Shown here piece after piece: positions 25,660 to 34,345 of a stretch of DNA of 64,000 nucleotides. Source of the stretch: Rossellomorea aquimaris. Its GTDB lineage: Bacteria > Bacillota > Bacilli > Bacillales > Bacillaceae_B. Under the pieces are notes generated by a model. It saw nothing but the letters and a program-made list of their open reading frames with translations. It was not told the DNA's origin and made no database searches. The translations under genes and the position numbers were made by a program. Each line of letters starts with the position of its first letter. Positions within the stretch are counted from its first letter, which is position 1. Where the stretch lies: contig NZ_MINN01000085.1 in the NCBI RefSeq assembly GCF_001877785.1, positions 372,001 to 436,000 of the forward strand, given 5' to 3'.

Positions 25660-27180
25660 ATGATGAGTGGTTTTGAAAAGAAAAACAAGCGAAAAGTGAA
25701 ACAGCTGATACCTTCTGAAGAAGGACAGACCATCACCCTGGATGAAAAGATAGATAAAATAAGATCAGGGCTATATTATACTGAAGATTTGAAGGTTAGA
25801 GAGCTAACTTTCAATGAGAAATCCATGTTTATTTTATTTGTGGATTCCGTCATTGATAATAAGAATTTGCAAACCTATGTCATTCAGCCAGTTAACGAGA
25901 AAAGAGAAGGGAAGCTTGAGAATGTAATCAGTGCCAATGCCATCATTTTAGCATCTGGCATTGAGGAAGCCTTGAGTGCAATGGTGGACGGGCACTGTCT
26001 GATTTTATCAGAGGGGTCTGAAGACATGCATTTGGTCTGCCTGCCTAAAGTGGACCAGGATACCAAGGAACCGATCAATGAAAAAGTCATCCGGGGTTCG
26101 CACCAGGGATTCCAGGAAAGCATTACAAAAAATATTCATTATATCAGGGAGAGGATATCTAATCCCCGGGTAACTGTTAAGTATGCAAACATAGGGGAGA
26201 CGACAAATACAAAATATGCACTGGTATATATTTCAGAGCTGACAAATCCAGAATTACTGGCCACTATTGAAAACCGAATCAGTTATATCAATGCTGATTC
26301 CATACAATCACCGGGATTCTTCGAAGAATTCCTGGAGGATGACTCATTTTCCCCTTTTCCACAGTTTTTAAATACCGAAAGGCCTGACAGGGTGGCGGCT
26401 AACTTGATGGAAGGAAGGGTCGCCCTCGTGATGGAAGGGAGCCCTACTGTATTGATATTTCCGGTTACATTCTTCAGCTTTTTACAAACAACAGAAGATT
26501 ACAATAACCGGTCGTTCATCAGTTCATTTTTTCGGATCGTCCGGTTATTCAGCTTCGTTCTTGCGCTCTGTCTTCCCGCTTTTTATATAGCAGTCATTTC
26601 GTTTAATTATGAAATCATTCCGGTTGAAATCATCTTCTCGATCAAAAGTTCTCTGGAATATGTTCCATTTCCGCCGCTCATCGAAGCCGCGATCATGCAG
26701 CTTACACTCGAATTGCTGAGGGAAGCGTCGATCAGGCTGCCGAATCCGATTGCGCAGACAATCGGTGTAGTCGGAGGTCTTGTCATCGGGACGGCAGTAG
26801 TGGAAGCGAACCTTGTCTCCAACACGATGGTCATAGTGGTGGCGATCACAGCGATTTCATCTTTCGTCATACCGTCGAATGAACTGAGCACCTCCCTGAG
26901 GATTTTAGGTTTTCCTCTTATGCTGATGGCCGCTATCTTTGGAATTTACGGAATCGTGATTGGTCTCATGCTCATCTTCATTCATTTGACAAAATTAAAG
27001 TCACTCGGCAACTACTACCTATATCCTATTGCACCTTTGGATGTCGGAAGATTGAAAGATACTCTAATCCGGTTACCTATCTGGATGATAAAGACGAGAC
27101 CAAAAGATGTGAATGCACGATACAAATGGAGGGCATCGTCAGGCTCAAGGGGATGGAAAAAAGATGAAAAAACAGATTAA
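25660..27180 (+). CDS. GerA-family spore germination receptor, A subunit (operon 1)
   Basis: 506 residues. A soluble N-terminal domain (about 1-285) precedes five or so hydrophobic segments, and PFPPLIEAAIMQLTLELLREASIRLP is the conserved GerA signature. The A, B and C subunits form the nutrient receptor in the spore inner membrane that starts germination. The germinant cannot be predicted. ATG 25660 (or 25663) follows GAAGGTG. The gene overlaps the B subunit gene by 17 bp, and the A-B-C order is standard. Expression in the forespore is expected; I found no firm sigma-G promoter. Confidence 0.93.
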   Translation: MMSGFEKKNKRKVKQLIPSEEGQTITLDEKIDKIRSGLYYTEDLKVRELTFNEKSMFILFVDSVIDNKNLQTYVIQPVNEKREGKLENVISANAIILASGIEEALSAMVDGHCLILSEGSEDMHLVCLPKVDQDTKEPINEKVIRGSHQGFQESITKNIHYIRERISNPRVTVKYANIGETTNTKYALVYISELTNPELLATIENRISYINADSIQSPGFFEEFLEDDSFSPFPQFLNTERPDRVAANLMEGRVALVMEGSPTVLIFPVTFFSFLQTTEDYNNRSFISSFFRIVRLFSFVLALCLPAFYIAVISFNYEIIPVEIIFSIKSSLEYVPFPPLIEAAIMQLTLELLREASIRLPNPIAQTIGVVGGLVIGTAVVEANLVSNTMVIVVAITAISSFVIPSNELSTSLRILGFPLMLMAAIFGIYGIVIGLMLIFIHLTKLKSLGNYYLYPIAPLDVGRLKDTLIRLPIWMIKTRPKDVNARYKWRASSGSRGWKKDEKTD

Positions 27181-28273
27181 GCTTACTTCCTTTCAATTAT
27201 CCATCTTTATCATTCAAACCCAGATTGGTGTAGGCATCCTCGGGCTTCCATTTAATGTATTCTCTGTTTCCAAAGGGGACGCGTGGATTTCGGTGCTTGT
27301 TTCAGGTGCTATTGTCCAAATGATGATAACCATCATTTGGCTATTAGGACGCAGATTTCCTTCGAAATCTCTTTTCGACTATTCAAGAGTCTTGCTCGGT
27401 AAATTCGCAGCGACAATTATCACGTTCGGATACCTCATCTACGGCGTACTTGTCGTCATCATCATTTTGATGTATTCGACTGCGATAATAAAATCCTGGT
27501 CGCTCATTCTCACACCCGCCTGGGCCGTAATGTTAATGCTCATTATCCCCGGGTTTTATCTGGGCAAAGAAAAGGTAATGGAAATCAGCAACGTCTATGT
27601 AGTCTTGACTTTCCTGATTGTCCTGCTGGTCATCGTGTCGATCGTCGTCCTGTTCATTTACCCAGTTGATTGGCGTTATTTGTTCCCTATGGGTGCATCC
27701 GGAGGATTGACCATACTGAAGGGGGCAAAGGAAGCTTATTTTTCCATGCTGGGATTTGAACTTTTGTTGATCCTGTATCCTTATTTTCAGCATAACGGAA
27801 GCACGGCGATTTATAAAGCTGCCACTGCGGCAAATCTGTCCGTGACACTTGTATATACGTTCTTGACAATCGTCAGCACGGTCACTTTCAGTCCTGATGA
27901 ATTAAAAATTGTGCCTCAGCCCGTTCTTTATTATGTTAAATCCCTCTACCTGCAAGTGGTGGAGAGGGTCGATCTTCTTTTTGCATCATTCTGGGTCGTG
28001 AACGTCATTACCTCTTTGACCAGTTACTTATTTCTTTGTACCGAATGCTGCAGTCATTTGTTCAAGAAGTTCAAGAAGCTTAAAAGAGGGTACTGCACTG
28101 TGTTTTGGGGGCTGACTTCCTATTGTATCGCACTGATACCGGGGAAATTATCGGAGATGGACATAGTGAATAAGTGGGTTCTTATTTTATCTTATTTATT
28201 TGTTATTGTTATCCCCGTTTTCCTATTGGCTGTTTCGTTTATCTTCAAGAAAAAGGAGAGTGAGGGAGCTTGA
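27164..28273 (+). CDS. GerB-family germination receptor, B subunit (operon 1)
   Basis: About 369 residues with ten hydrophobic segments of the APC amino-acid permease superfamily. QLSIFIIQTQIGVGILGLP at the start is the TM1 motif with the unwound helix, typical of spore germination permeases. It likely binds the germinant within its permease pocket. ATG 27164 follows AAGGGGATG; a longer frame of 17 residues overlaps GerA more deeply and has no ribosome binding site. It overlaps the C subunit gene by 4 bp. Confidence 0.92.
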   Translation: MKKQIKLTSFQLSIFIIQTQIGVGILGLPFNVFSVSKGDAWISVLVSGAIVQMMITIIWLLGRRFPSKSLFDYSRVLLGKFAATIITFGYLIYGVLVVIIILMYSTAIIKSWSLILTPAWAVMLMLIIPGFYLGKEKVMEISNVYVVLTFLIVLLVIVSIVVLFIYPVDWRYLFPMGASGGLTILKGAKEAYFSMLGFELLLILYPYFQHNGSTAIYKAATAANLSVTLVYTFLTIVSTVTFSPDELKIVPQPVLYYVKSLYLQVVERVDLLFASFWVVNVITSLTSYLFLCTECCSHLFKKFKKLKRGYCTVFWGLTSYCIALIPGKLSEMDIVNKWVLILSYLFVIVIPVFLLAVSFIFKKKESEGA

Positions 28274-29376
28274 AAAAGAAGCTGAAGGCGGCAATGAGTT
28301 TACTTTTACTTCATGTATGTCTGACAGGCTGTTGGGATCAAAGGCTGCTGAAGGATTCAAGGCTTGTCTATTCATCGGCATTTGATCTGGAAGATGAAAA
28401 CAAAATATTAACGACAGCGATAATAAGAGACTTTCAGGGAGAGTTCCCCACCAACGTGGAATTGCAGGCAGTCGGCAATACACTCAGGGAAACCAGGATG
28501 AAAATGGACCGTAAAATCAATGGGAGTTTCGAGCCTTCAAAGAACAGGGTCTTTGTACTCGGGGAGGATTTAGCGAAAAAAGACATTTATCAGTTCCTGG
28601 ATGTGTTTTACAGGGATCCCACCAGCTCCATTTCATCTAAGATTTCCATTGCGAGAGGAAATGGGGGAGAGCTTCTTTCGACTTTGGGACAAAAGAATAC
28701 CCTTATTTCGGAATACCTGGCGGAGCAGATCAGCAGCGCGGAAAGCGCAACAGAGGCTGAAAAACACAATCTTCAAACAATATGCACGGTCATGTTTGAC
28801 GAAGGAAAAGACTTCATGCTCCCCCTGCTGGCGCTCGAGAACAATGAAATACAGTTAGTGGGGAATGCACTTTTCCATAAGCATTCCATGACAGGGGAAC
28901 TAAGTGTTGCCCAATCCACGTTATTCCTTGCACTAGCCAATAAAAAAGCGAAACTGGCAAGATTCACTTCGAAAATGGATACAAAGAATAAGTCTTCGCT
29001 GGATGACTACATTTCCTATAGTCTGATAAAACCCAAGTCAAAAATGAAGATTATTTCTGACTCCCCTTATGACATAAAAGTTGAAATCAGCATGAAAACC
29101 GGCATTGCAATTGTAGAATTTCCAGCTGATAAATTAACCGATAAGAAAAAAGTTAAAAAAATCAACCAAAAAATACAACATGATCTGCAGAAGCGTGCCG
29201 AAAACCTCATAGAAACGATCCAAACCGCCAATTCCGACCTTTTCGGAATCGGGAGGGAACTGATTGCATTCCACCCCAAGACATGGGAGAAACTCAACTG
29301 GGAAGAAGACTATCAGAAAATCACCATTACCCCGAAAATCGAAACAGAAATCATTGGGAATGGGATCATAAATTAA
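28270..29376 (+). CDS. GerC-family germination receptor lipoprotein, C subunit (operon 1)
   Basis: 368 residues. The signal peptide ends in LTGC, a lipobox with C21, and CWDQRLLKDS follows, the usual GerC opening of a WD residue pair after the lipid cysteine. The mature protein sits on the outer face of the inner spore membrane. The TTG start is within the end of the B gene, with AGTGAGGGAG ahead of it. A terminator follows immediately, ending the A-B-C operon. Confidence 0.92.
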   Translation: MKKKLKAAMSLLLLHVCLTGCWDQRLLKDSRLVYSSAFDLEDENKILTTAIIRDFQGEFPTNVELQAVGNTLRETRMKMDRKINGSFEPSKNRVFVLGEDLAKKDIYQFLDVFYRDPTSSISSKISIARGNGGELLSTLGQKNTLISEYLAEQISSAESATEAEKHNLQTICTVMFDEGKDFMLPLLALENNEIQLVGNALFHKHSMTGELSVAQSTLFLALANKKAKLARFTSKMDTKNKSSLDDYISYSLIKPKSKMKIISDSPYDIKVEISMKTGIAIVEFPADKLTDKKKVKKINQKIQHDLQKRAENLIETIQTANSDLFGIGRELIAFHPKTWEKLNWEEDYQKITITPKIETEIIGNGIIN

Positions 29377-29406
29377 AGTGTCCAGAAGAATCTGGACACT
29401 TTTTTA
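29376..29406. terminator. Bidirectional terminator, ger operon 1 / SMR operon
   Basis: AAGTGTCCAGA and TCTGGACACTT pair around a short loop; T runs on both strands. Confidence 0.85.
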
Positions 29407-29718
29407 TGACACAGTTTTCAACCCGATAATGCTGATGATAATCAAACCGATGAAAAATAACCGGGAAGGATTTTTTTCTTCTTTAAAAAACAACATCCCG
29501 ATTAGAACCGCTCCTGCAGAACCAATCCCTGTCCAAATGCCATACCCTGTAGAAACAGGTAGGTGAAGAAGTGACAGGGACAATAAATAAAAACTCAGTG
29601 CACCTGCAGAAAAACTCACGATGGACGGCACCAATTTTTTATAACCATCCGAGAGCTTCATAAAAGTAACCATGATCACTTCACATAAACCGGCTGCAAT
29701 CAAAATCATCCAGGCCAT
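29404..29718 (-). CDS. yvdR: Small multidrug resistance (SMR) protein, second subunit
   Basis: 104 residues, four hydrophobic helices. The essential membrane glutamate is E13 in AAGLCEV; GYGIWTGIGSAGAVLIGM is the conserved TM3 segment. SMR proteins export cationic compounds by proton exchange as antiparallel dimers. It overlaps its partner gene by 13 bp and is last in a TetR-SMR-SMR operon, the order seen in B. subtilis yvdTSR. The paired, non-identical subunits point to a heterodimer. Confidence 0.85.
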   Translation of the reverse strand: MAWMILIAAGLCEVIMVTFMKLSDGYKKLVPSIVSFSAGALSFYLLSLSLLHLPVSTGYGIWTGIGSAGAVLIGMLFFKEEKNPSRLFFIGLIIISIIGLKTVS

Positions 29719-30062
29719 TCTTCAACCTCCTTGTCATCCGATTCTTCTTTATCACTCATTTTTAGTCCGATAACACCGAAAATAAGAGAGGAGATAAATA
29801 CAATTTTCATCACATTGATATCCTCCTGTAGAAAGGTCATTCCAACGATCGCCGTTCCAGCAGCTCCTATTCCGGTAAAGACAGCATAAGCAGTGCCAAT
29901 CGGCAGCAGTCTCATCGAATTAGAGAAAAAATAAAAACTGACAAGGATCAGACCGCCTGTAATGACACTGGGCAGGGGTTTTGTGAAACCTTCTGATAAA
30001 TAGAGTCCAGTGGCCCAGCCGATTTCGAGCAGGCCTCCTATGATGACATAAATCCAACCCAT
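29706..30062 (-). CDS. yvdS: Small multidrug resistance (SMR) protein, first subunit
   Basis: 118 residues, four hydrophobic helices followed by an acidic tail (DKEESDDKEVEEWPG). E13 lies in GGLLEIGWATGLY, and AYAVFTGIGAAGTAIVGM is the TM3 signature. GLLEIGWA resembles the guanidinium-exporter branch more than EmrE, so guanidinium is one possible substrate. It starts four bases after the TetR stop, with GGGGAAGGAG ahead, so the regulator and pump are made from one mRNA. Confidence 0.85.
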   Translation of the reverse strand: MGWIYVIIGGLLEIGWATGLYLSEGFTKPLPSVITGGLILVSFYFFSNSMRLLPIGTAYAVFTGIGAAGTAIVGMTFLQEDINVMKIVFISSLIFGVIGLKMSDKEESDDKEVEEWPG

Positions 30063-30065
30063 GGA

Positions 30066-30662
30066 TCATTCTCCTTCCCCTTTGAAAATACCCAGATTGT
30101 ACACTTTCCATACCGCATCCATTCGCTGCCGGAAAACTTGTTCATTATAATAGTGATGTTCAAGGAATATACCATCTACCAAACAGAAGAAAGAAGCAGT
30201 AAATTCATCCCCATCCACATCCCGGAGAATATCTGCGGCCCGGGCATCATTATAAATCCCAGATAATATCTCTGTGACCACATTCTCAAATTCAAAAAAC
30301 TTTTCCTCGATCATTTCTTTGAACTGCTGGGGCGGAAAAAAGGTGACCCTCTTCCAAAGTAACGCTTCCTCGGTTGTCATCAATCGTTTGCAATAAAGAT
30401 CAAACAGCATCCTGAGGTTCGTTTTCGGCTCATCTATTTTCATTTGCTTCCGAAGATGTTGATATTCCGTTGTTTCAGATAGCAGCAGATCATCCAATAC
30501 AGCACAAAAAATATCCTCTTTATGATCAAAATGATTATAAATGGAAGGCTTTTTAATTCCAACCGCAAGGGCGATTTCATGAAGTGAAGTATCTTCGTAG
30601 CCTTTTTCGCTGAATAAGCGCAACGCAGCTTTCTTGATTCCAATTTTATTGCTCTGATTCAA
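30066..30662 (-). CDS. yvdT: TetR/AcrR-family transcriptional regulator
   Basis: 198 residues. IKKAALRLFSEKGYEDTSLHEIALAVGIKKPSIYNHFDHKEDIF (about 9-52) is the TetR helix-turn-helix DNA-binding domain; the rest is a helical ligand domain that differs between members. It heads the SMR operon and probably represses it, released by a pump substrate. GAGGTTATTGTTTT lies before the start. A likely operator overlaps the region just upstream. Confidence 0.87.
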   Translation of the reverse strand: MNQSNKIGIKKAALRLFSEKGYEDTSLHEIALAVGIKKPSIYNHFDHKEDIFCAVLDDLLLSETTEYQHLRKQMKIDEPKTNLRMLFDLYCKRLMTTEEALLWKRVTFFPPQQFKEMIEEKFFEFENVVTEILSGIYNDARAADILRDVDGDEFTASFFCLVDGIFLEHHYYNEQVFRQRMDAVWKVYNLGIFKGEGE

Positions 30663-30680
30663 AACAATAACCTCCAGTAA

Positions 30681-30700
30681 ACTAACTACCGTTCGTTAGT
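30681..30700. promoter_or_regulatory. Likely TetR operator
   Basis: ACTAAC and GTTAGT form an inverted repeat around TACCGTTC, about 20 bases upstream of the TetR start. Such palindromes are typical autoregulatory sites. Confidence 0.65.
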
Positions 30701-30810
30701 CTGAAGTGTAACTTCTTTACGGGGTCAATGCAACAGAAGAGATCTGTCATTTTTCCTGATTGAAGTTCATATAATGGCTCTGTTGATTTTAACAGAAAGG
30801 CCGGGAGTTC

Positions 30811-31140
30811 ATGAAGAAAGTACATGTGAAATTTGTTGTGTTAGGAATGCTGTTGGTAAGTCTGCTGCTGTTGATAAAAGTCCTCAATGACTTCGAAGGG
30901 AAGAAATGGATGACGATAGAAGAAAAATATTATCCCGGTAACAACCCCGGGGTCCTGACAGGAATCAGTTCAGGGAAAGCTTTGAAAAGAACCCAAAAGA
31001 AATGTGCAATAGAATTCAAAAACGCCGACCGCAGCGAAATTTATCCGGTAGATTGTGACAGATACACTGATTTCCGGATCGGGGAGAAAGTAAAGGTGAC
31101 GGTCAGTAAGGATTCCATTGTGAAAATCAGGAGAAAATGA
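30811..31140 (+). CDS. Small membrane-anchored protein of unknown function
   Basis: 109 residues. One hydrophobic segment (about 7-23, KFVVLGMLLVSLLLLIKVL) is a membrane anchor; it has no lipobox. The rest (about 30-109) is basic with likely beta strands (GEKVKVTVSKDSIVKIRRK), perhaps an OB- or SH3-like fold outside the cell. I do not recognise a family. The start follows GGCCGGGAGTTC. Confidence 0.65.
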   Translation: MKKVHVKFVVLGMLLVSLLLLIKVLNDFEGKKWMTIEEKYYPGNNPGVLTGISSGKALKRTQKKCAIEFKNADRSEIYPVDCDRYTDFRIGEKVKVTVSKDSIVKIRRK

Positions 31141-31219
31141 TATGGCTTTAGATTTCCCATCTTTTGAGAAAAACGCTACTATAAATATAATGATCATTTT
31201 GTCAAAGGAGGGAGTATGA

Positions 31220-31591
31220 ATGACCAATAAACAACGAGACCTTGTGCAATACTTTGTAGTGAATAAAGACGTGAATATGTCAAGGGGGAAAACAGCTGCA
31301 CAAGTTGCTCATGCTGCAACCTTAAGTACCCTGGAGCTGGTTTCTGCCAAATCTTCATTCATGGATCGCCAGCCGGATTTCGTTGAGTGGCTGCAAACCG
31401 GAATGAAAAAAATCATCTTAAAAGGCAGTCAAGCTGAACTGGAGAAACTTGAGAAGGCTGGATTCTTCAGCATCCGTGACAGCGGCTTGACGGAGATTCA
31501 AAAAGGGTCGCTTACCGTCACAGCATTGCCGCCAATGGATAAATGGGAAGCCAAAGGAATTGTAGGGCACCTCACATTATTGAAGAATTAA
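31220..31591 (+). CDS. PTH2-family peptidyl-tRNA hydrolase-like protein
   Basis: 123 residues. RGKTAAQVAHAATLST (about 22-37) is the hallmark PTH2 motif; IILKGSQAELEKLEKAGFFSIRDSGLTEI and GHLTLLKN fit the rest of this fold. The PTH2 type releases peptides from tRNA in archaea and eukaryotes. Bacilli use the unrelated Pth for that, so this is an additional enzyme or a relative with another role. The start follows AAAGGAGGGAGTATGA. It is followed by a VOC protein 22 bp later in the same direction. Confidence 0.85.
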   Translation: MTNKQRDLVQYFVVNKDVNMSRGKTAAQVAHAATLSTLELVSAKSSFMDRQPDFVEWLQTGMKKIILKGSQAELEKLEKAGFFSIRDSGLTEIQKGSLTVTALPPMDKWEAKGIVGHLTLLKN

Positions 31592-31613
31592 ACATAATCA
31601 AGGAGGAGTACAT

Positions 31614-31958
31614 ATGTTTTCTCGAATAGATACCATACATATTTCAGTCAAAGACCTGGCCCGGGCCCGGGAATGGTATAAGTCGGTACTTGAGCTCGAG
31701 GAGATTTTCCACCCCGGGCACTATATTGTGTTCAAAGTGGGTTCCGGTGAAACAACGCTCACCATCCAGGAGGGGGAAGTTCATTCTTCATCTACGCGGA
31801 CCATTTTGTTCTCCGATGCCCTGGAGGAAACCAGACTGAAGCTGATCGACCGGCAAGTGAAAGCAGGGGGAATTCAGGCAGATGATGGTGTGACGTATTT
31901 TGAATTTATTGACCTTGACGGCAACCGATTTGAAGTATGTCACTTTCTATCCGTCTAA
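31614..31958 (+). CDS. VOC-family (glyoxalase/bleomycin resistance) protein
   Basis: 114 residues, a single beta-alpha-beta-beta-beta module pair. IDTIHISVKDLARAREWYKSVLEL is the usual opening, with a possible metal ligand His9, and FEFIDLDGNRFEVCH at the end has the glutamate/aspartate pattern of the family. The reaction is unknown. It follows the PTH2 gene closely, with AAGGAGGAG before the ATG; the two likely share a transcript. Confidence 0.85.
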   Translation: MFSRIDTIHISVKDLARAREWYKSVLELEEIFHPGHYIVFKVGSGETTLTIQEGEVHSSSTRTILFSDALEETRLKLIDRQVKAGGIQADDGVTYFEFIDLDGNRFEVCHFLSV

Positions 31959-32049
31959 ATACCTGTTATGATTAAGTCCCATAACGATTGTTAATAAGTT
32001 GATTTATTGGATGAATTTTCAATATATTACTTAGGGGAGGTGAAATAGT

Positions 32050-32265
32050 ATGGATCAAGGCATGGGAATGGAAGGAATCGGGGTATTCTTTGGACTTTTT
32101 AGTATTTTGTATATAGGAATCGCACTATTTATTACGGTATTGACGATTGTGTTCATCTTCAAAGCCATGAGTTTCATGAAACATAAAACTGAAAACGACC
32201 GCAGGCTGCTGCAGGCTCTTGAAAGAATGGATCAAACTCAAAAGCTGGACAATACAGATTATTAA
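32050..32265 (+). CDS. Small single-pass membrane protein
   Basis: 71 residues. A hydrophobic stretch of about 40 residues (about 8-45) is followed by a charged C-terminal helix (MKHKTENDRRLLQALERMD). No family recognised. GGGGAGGTGA precedes the ATG. A weak hairpin (32285-32318) and a stronger terminator (32349-32390) follow. Confidence 0.7.
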   Translation: MDQGMGMEGIGVFFGLFSILYIGIALFITVLTIVFIFKAMSFMKHKTENDRRLLQALERMDQTQKLDNTDY

Positions 32266-32348
32266 TGGTGGGCCGCGAAACTTGCTAACCCAGTGAAGAT
32301 TTTACTTCGGGTTTTCTTCAGAGGTGCTAACAAGTATATATCAAAGAA

Positions 32349-32390
32349 AAACACACTGTATTTCACCTTGAAATCCACAGTGTGTTTTTT
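32349..32390 (+). terminator. Terminator
   Basis: AACACACTGT pairs with ACAGTGTGTT, followed by a T run. Confidence 0.85.
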
Positions 32391-32556
32391 ATTGGTATCA
32401 CAGTTGTCCTATGCGTAATGGTTGATAAAACTTATGAGGAATCACATCCTGATTGATGCGGGATGGAACAATTATTGCAAGGTATGGAATATCAGTAAGA
32501 TTTGATGATGTCACCAGTATTTTTACAAGAAAAGTAAAACATAAGGAGGAATCGTT

Positions 32557-32843
32557 ATGTGGGTAATTTTAGGGGGCATTGCAATAGTAGTAACTTTTAT
32601 AAATCTTTTTTTATGTATTTAACAGGAAAGGATTATAAGCTTGCTATGGCGATGGGATTATCATTTACAGCCTTAACACTTTGTGCAGAATACAGTCTTG
32701 TATCGGAGTGGGTAGGAGCGGAAGATTGGGCAGCTTTAGATGATGTAGTACCTGGTATGGAAAGGGCATTATGGGTGTTGACGATTATTTCCATCTTACT
32801 AAATATAGCACCTGTACTTTTAGAACAAAGAAGTAAGAAATAA
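32557..32843 (+). pseudogene. Small membrane protein split by a -1 frameshift at a T run
   Basis: AAGGAGG is followed by ATG 32557, whose frame reads MWVILGGIAIVVTFINLF and then stops at TAA 32620. The rest of the protein (MYLTGKDYKLAMAMG... to LLNIAPVLLEQRSKK) continues in the -1 frame to 32843. Together they make a ~95-residue protein with an N-terminal membrane helix and a C-terminal one. The switch falls at TTTTTTA (32607-32613), read in frame as CTT TTT TTA, which is a canonical slippery heptamer. It could be a real programmed frameshift, a mutation, or a one-base homopolymer error; one added T would restore the frame. A start at GTG 32559 is only the shadow frame. Confidence 0.7.
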
Positions 32844-32935
32844 TGGCATATTGTCACGTCAAATATATAATATGTAAATAATGTGAAAGTCTTTATGTAT
32901 AACTAACGGGGTGTTAGTTGAACGCAGCGTTTAAA

Positions 32936-33045
32936 AATGAGGCTGAGATAAAAAAGAAGTTTTAGACAATGAAGAACCGGACTAAATGCATTTGAAGAGG
33001 GAGGATTAGTTCGAACTTTAAATTTGTGAAATGGTGAATTATAGA
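32936..33045 (+). repeat. Degenerate left end of the composite repeat
   Basis: AAAATGAGGCTGAGATAAAAAAG is followed by GAACCGGACTAAAT...ATTAGTTCGAAC, a worn copy of the element's left end and terminator hairpin. The outer repeat and right end are missing. Confidence 0.5.
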
Positions 33046-33137
33046 ATGAAATTACATGAAATATTGGAAGTTTGTACCTCAGAGACAACCCCGATAAGAT
33101 TAGCCTTATTGGTTATTATTTTTTGGAAAGGGAGAAA

Positions 33138-33602
33138 ATGATGGGATACATAGAGGATTTAAGAAAGCTGATTGGAACCAGGCCGGTAATTCTGCCAGGG
33201 GCGGTGGTGATCATTCTGAATGTCCATAACCAGGTACTCCTGCAGCAAAGGCGATTCCCTAACGGTAAATGGGGATTGCCGGGGGGATTGATGGAACTGG
33301 CAGAATCCACTGAAGAAACAGCGCGAAGAGAAGTAAAGGAAGAAACAAACCTCCAAATGGGGGAACTGCACTTACTAAACGTTTATTCCGGCAAAGACCA
33401 ATATATTAAAGCTGAAAACGGAGATGAATTCTACGTCGTTGCCACCGCCTATTTCACAAACGAATTTCACGGGCATATGAAAGCAGAGAAATCAGAATCC
33501 ATTTCTTTGAAATTTTTCCCGCTTGATGACCTGCCGCCAAACATGGTCCGGAGCCATGAAGAAATGGTACAGGAATATAAGGATAAACATTATATTTCAT
33601 AG
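33138..33602 (+). CDS. Nudix hydrolase
   Basis: About 154 residues. GLPGGLMELAESTEETARREVKEETNL contains the complete Nudix box GX5EX7REUXEEXGU-like core with RREVKEE. NGKWGLPGG precedes it. The substrate, some nucleoside diphosphate derivative, is unknown. ATG 33138 (next in-frame ATG 33141) follows GGAAAGGGAG, deciding against a longer frame. It is a single gene. Confidence 0.85.
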   Translation: MMGYIEDLRKLIGTRPVILPGAVVIILNVHNQVLLQQRRFPNGKWGLPGGLMELAESTEETARREVKEETNLQMGELHLLNVYSGKDQYIKAENGDEFYVVATAYFTNEFHGHMKAEKSESISLKFFPLDDLPPNMVRSHEEMVQEYKDKHYIS

Positions 33603-33755
33603 AACAGAAGCCTTCTCAAAAAAGAAGTCTGGTAGTAATTCAACAGTTTTCTTCAGTTTTCTTAAAAAAATTAAAATACACCCCCAAAAATGATCATGCT
33701 TCAACGAATAGTGTAATAACAAAGATCATTTTAACAACCGGGAGGTATTTTAAGT

Positions 33756-33869
33756 ATGAATATCGACGAAATACTGGAAGATACCGCAGAACTTGCACAA
33801 GAGGATATCCATTCACCAATCTATACATTCGATATTGACCGTCTGTTGGAACAAACAGACAATCTTTGA
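33756..33869 (+). CDS. 37-residue acidic small protein
   Basis: ATG 33756 follows GGGAGGTATTTTAAGT. The product, MNIDEILEDTAELAQEDIHS..., is strongly acidic with likely helices. It ends at TGA and is followed at once by a terminator. No family known to me; the good ribosome binding site and terminator make it a real gene. Confidence 0.6.
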   Translation: MNIDEILEDTAELAQEDIHSPIYTFDIDRLLEQTDNL

Positions 33870-33897
33870 TGAGAGAAATATTTTAATAAACTTTAAT

Positions 33898-33936
33898 AAA
33901 AAAAGGAAAGTCCCAAACATTGGACTTTCCTTTTTT
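33898..33936. terminator. Bidirectional terminator
   Basis: AAAGGAAAGTCC pairs with GGACTTTCCTTT with A and T runs at the ends, between convergent genes. Confidence 0.85.
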
Positions 33937-33967
33937 GCTGTCACGTCAGGGCTTTGACTCTGGAAGC

Positions 33968-34168
33968 TTAATCATGACGTTTATGTTTATTTACCAGTTC
34001 TTTCATCATATTGATGATCGTTGCCCTTTCTTCCTGATTGAAATGCTGCACCCATTTGTTGATCAGGAGATTCTCGTCGCTTGAAAGGTCCCTTTGCAGG
34101 GCATCAGTGAAAATTTCTTTGATTTCAGATCCTTTTTTATGATCATGGGTTCCGACTTCTGGTCTCAT
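33968..34168 (-). CDS. Small soluble protein of unknown function
   Basis: 66 residues, charged and probably helical (SSDENLLINKWVQHFNQEERATIINMMKELVNKHKRHD). No family recognised. AAGGAGG lies about 11 bases upstream of the ATG. It is divergent from the histidine phosphatase gene. Confidence 0.6.
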   Translation of the reverse strand: MRPEVGTHDHKKGSEIKEIFTDALQRDLSSDENLLINKWVQHFNQEERATIINMMKELVNKHKRHD

Positions 34169-34345
34169 AGATTGACTGCCTCCTTGTTTTTTATTTGTTT
34201 TCCCTAAAAATGGTTAACAAAACATCTTCCTTTAGAGATGTACGGTTTCATGATCCGATGCCCGTTGATTTTTTATCATCCATTACCGTAGTGGTTATGA
34301 TAAAATCAGTGAAATAGGTATTTTGATAGAAAGGAAGAGGAAGAC

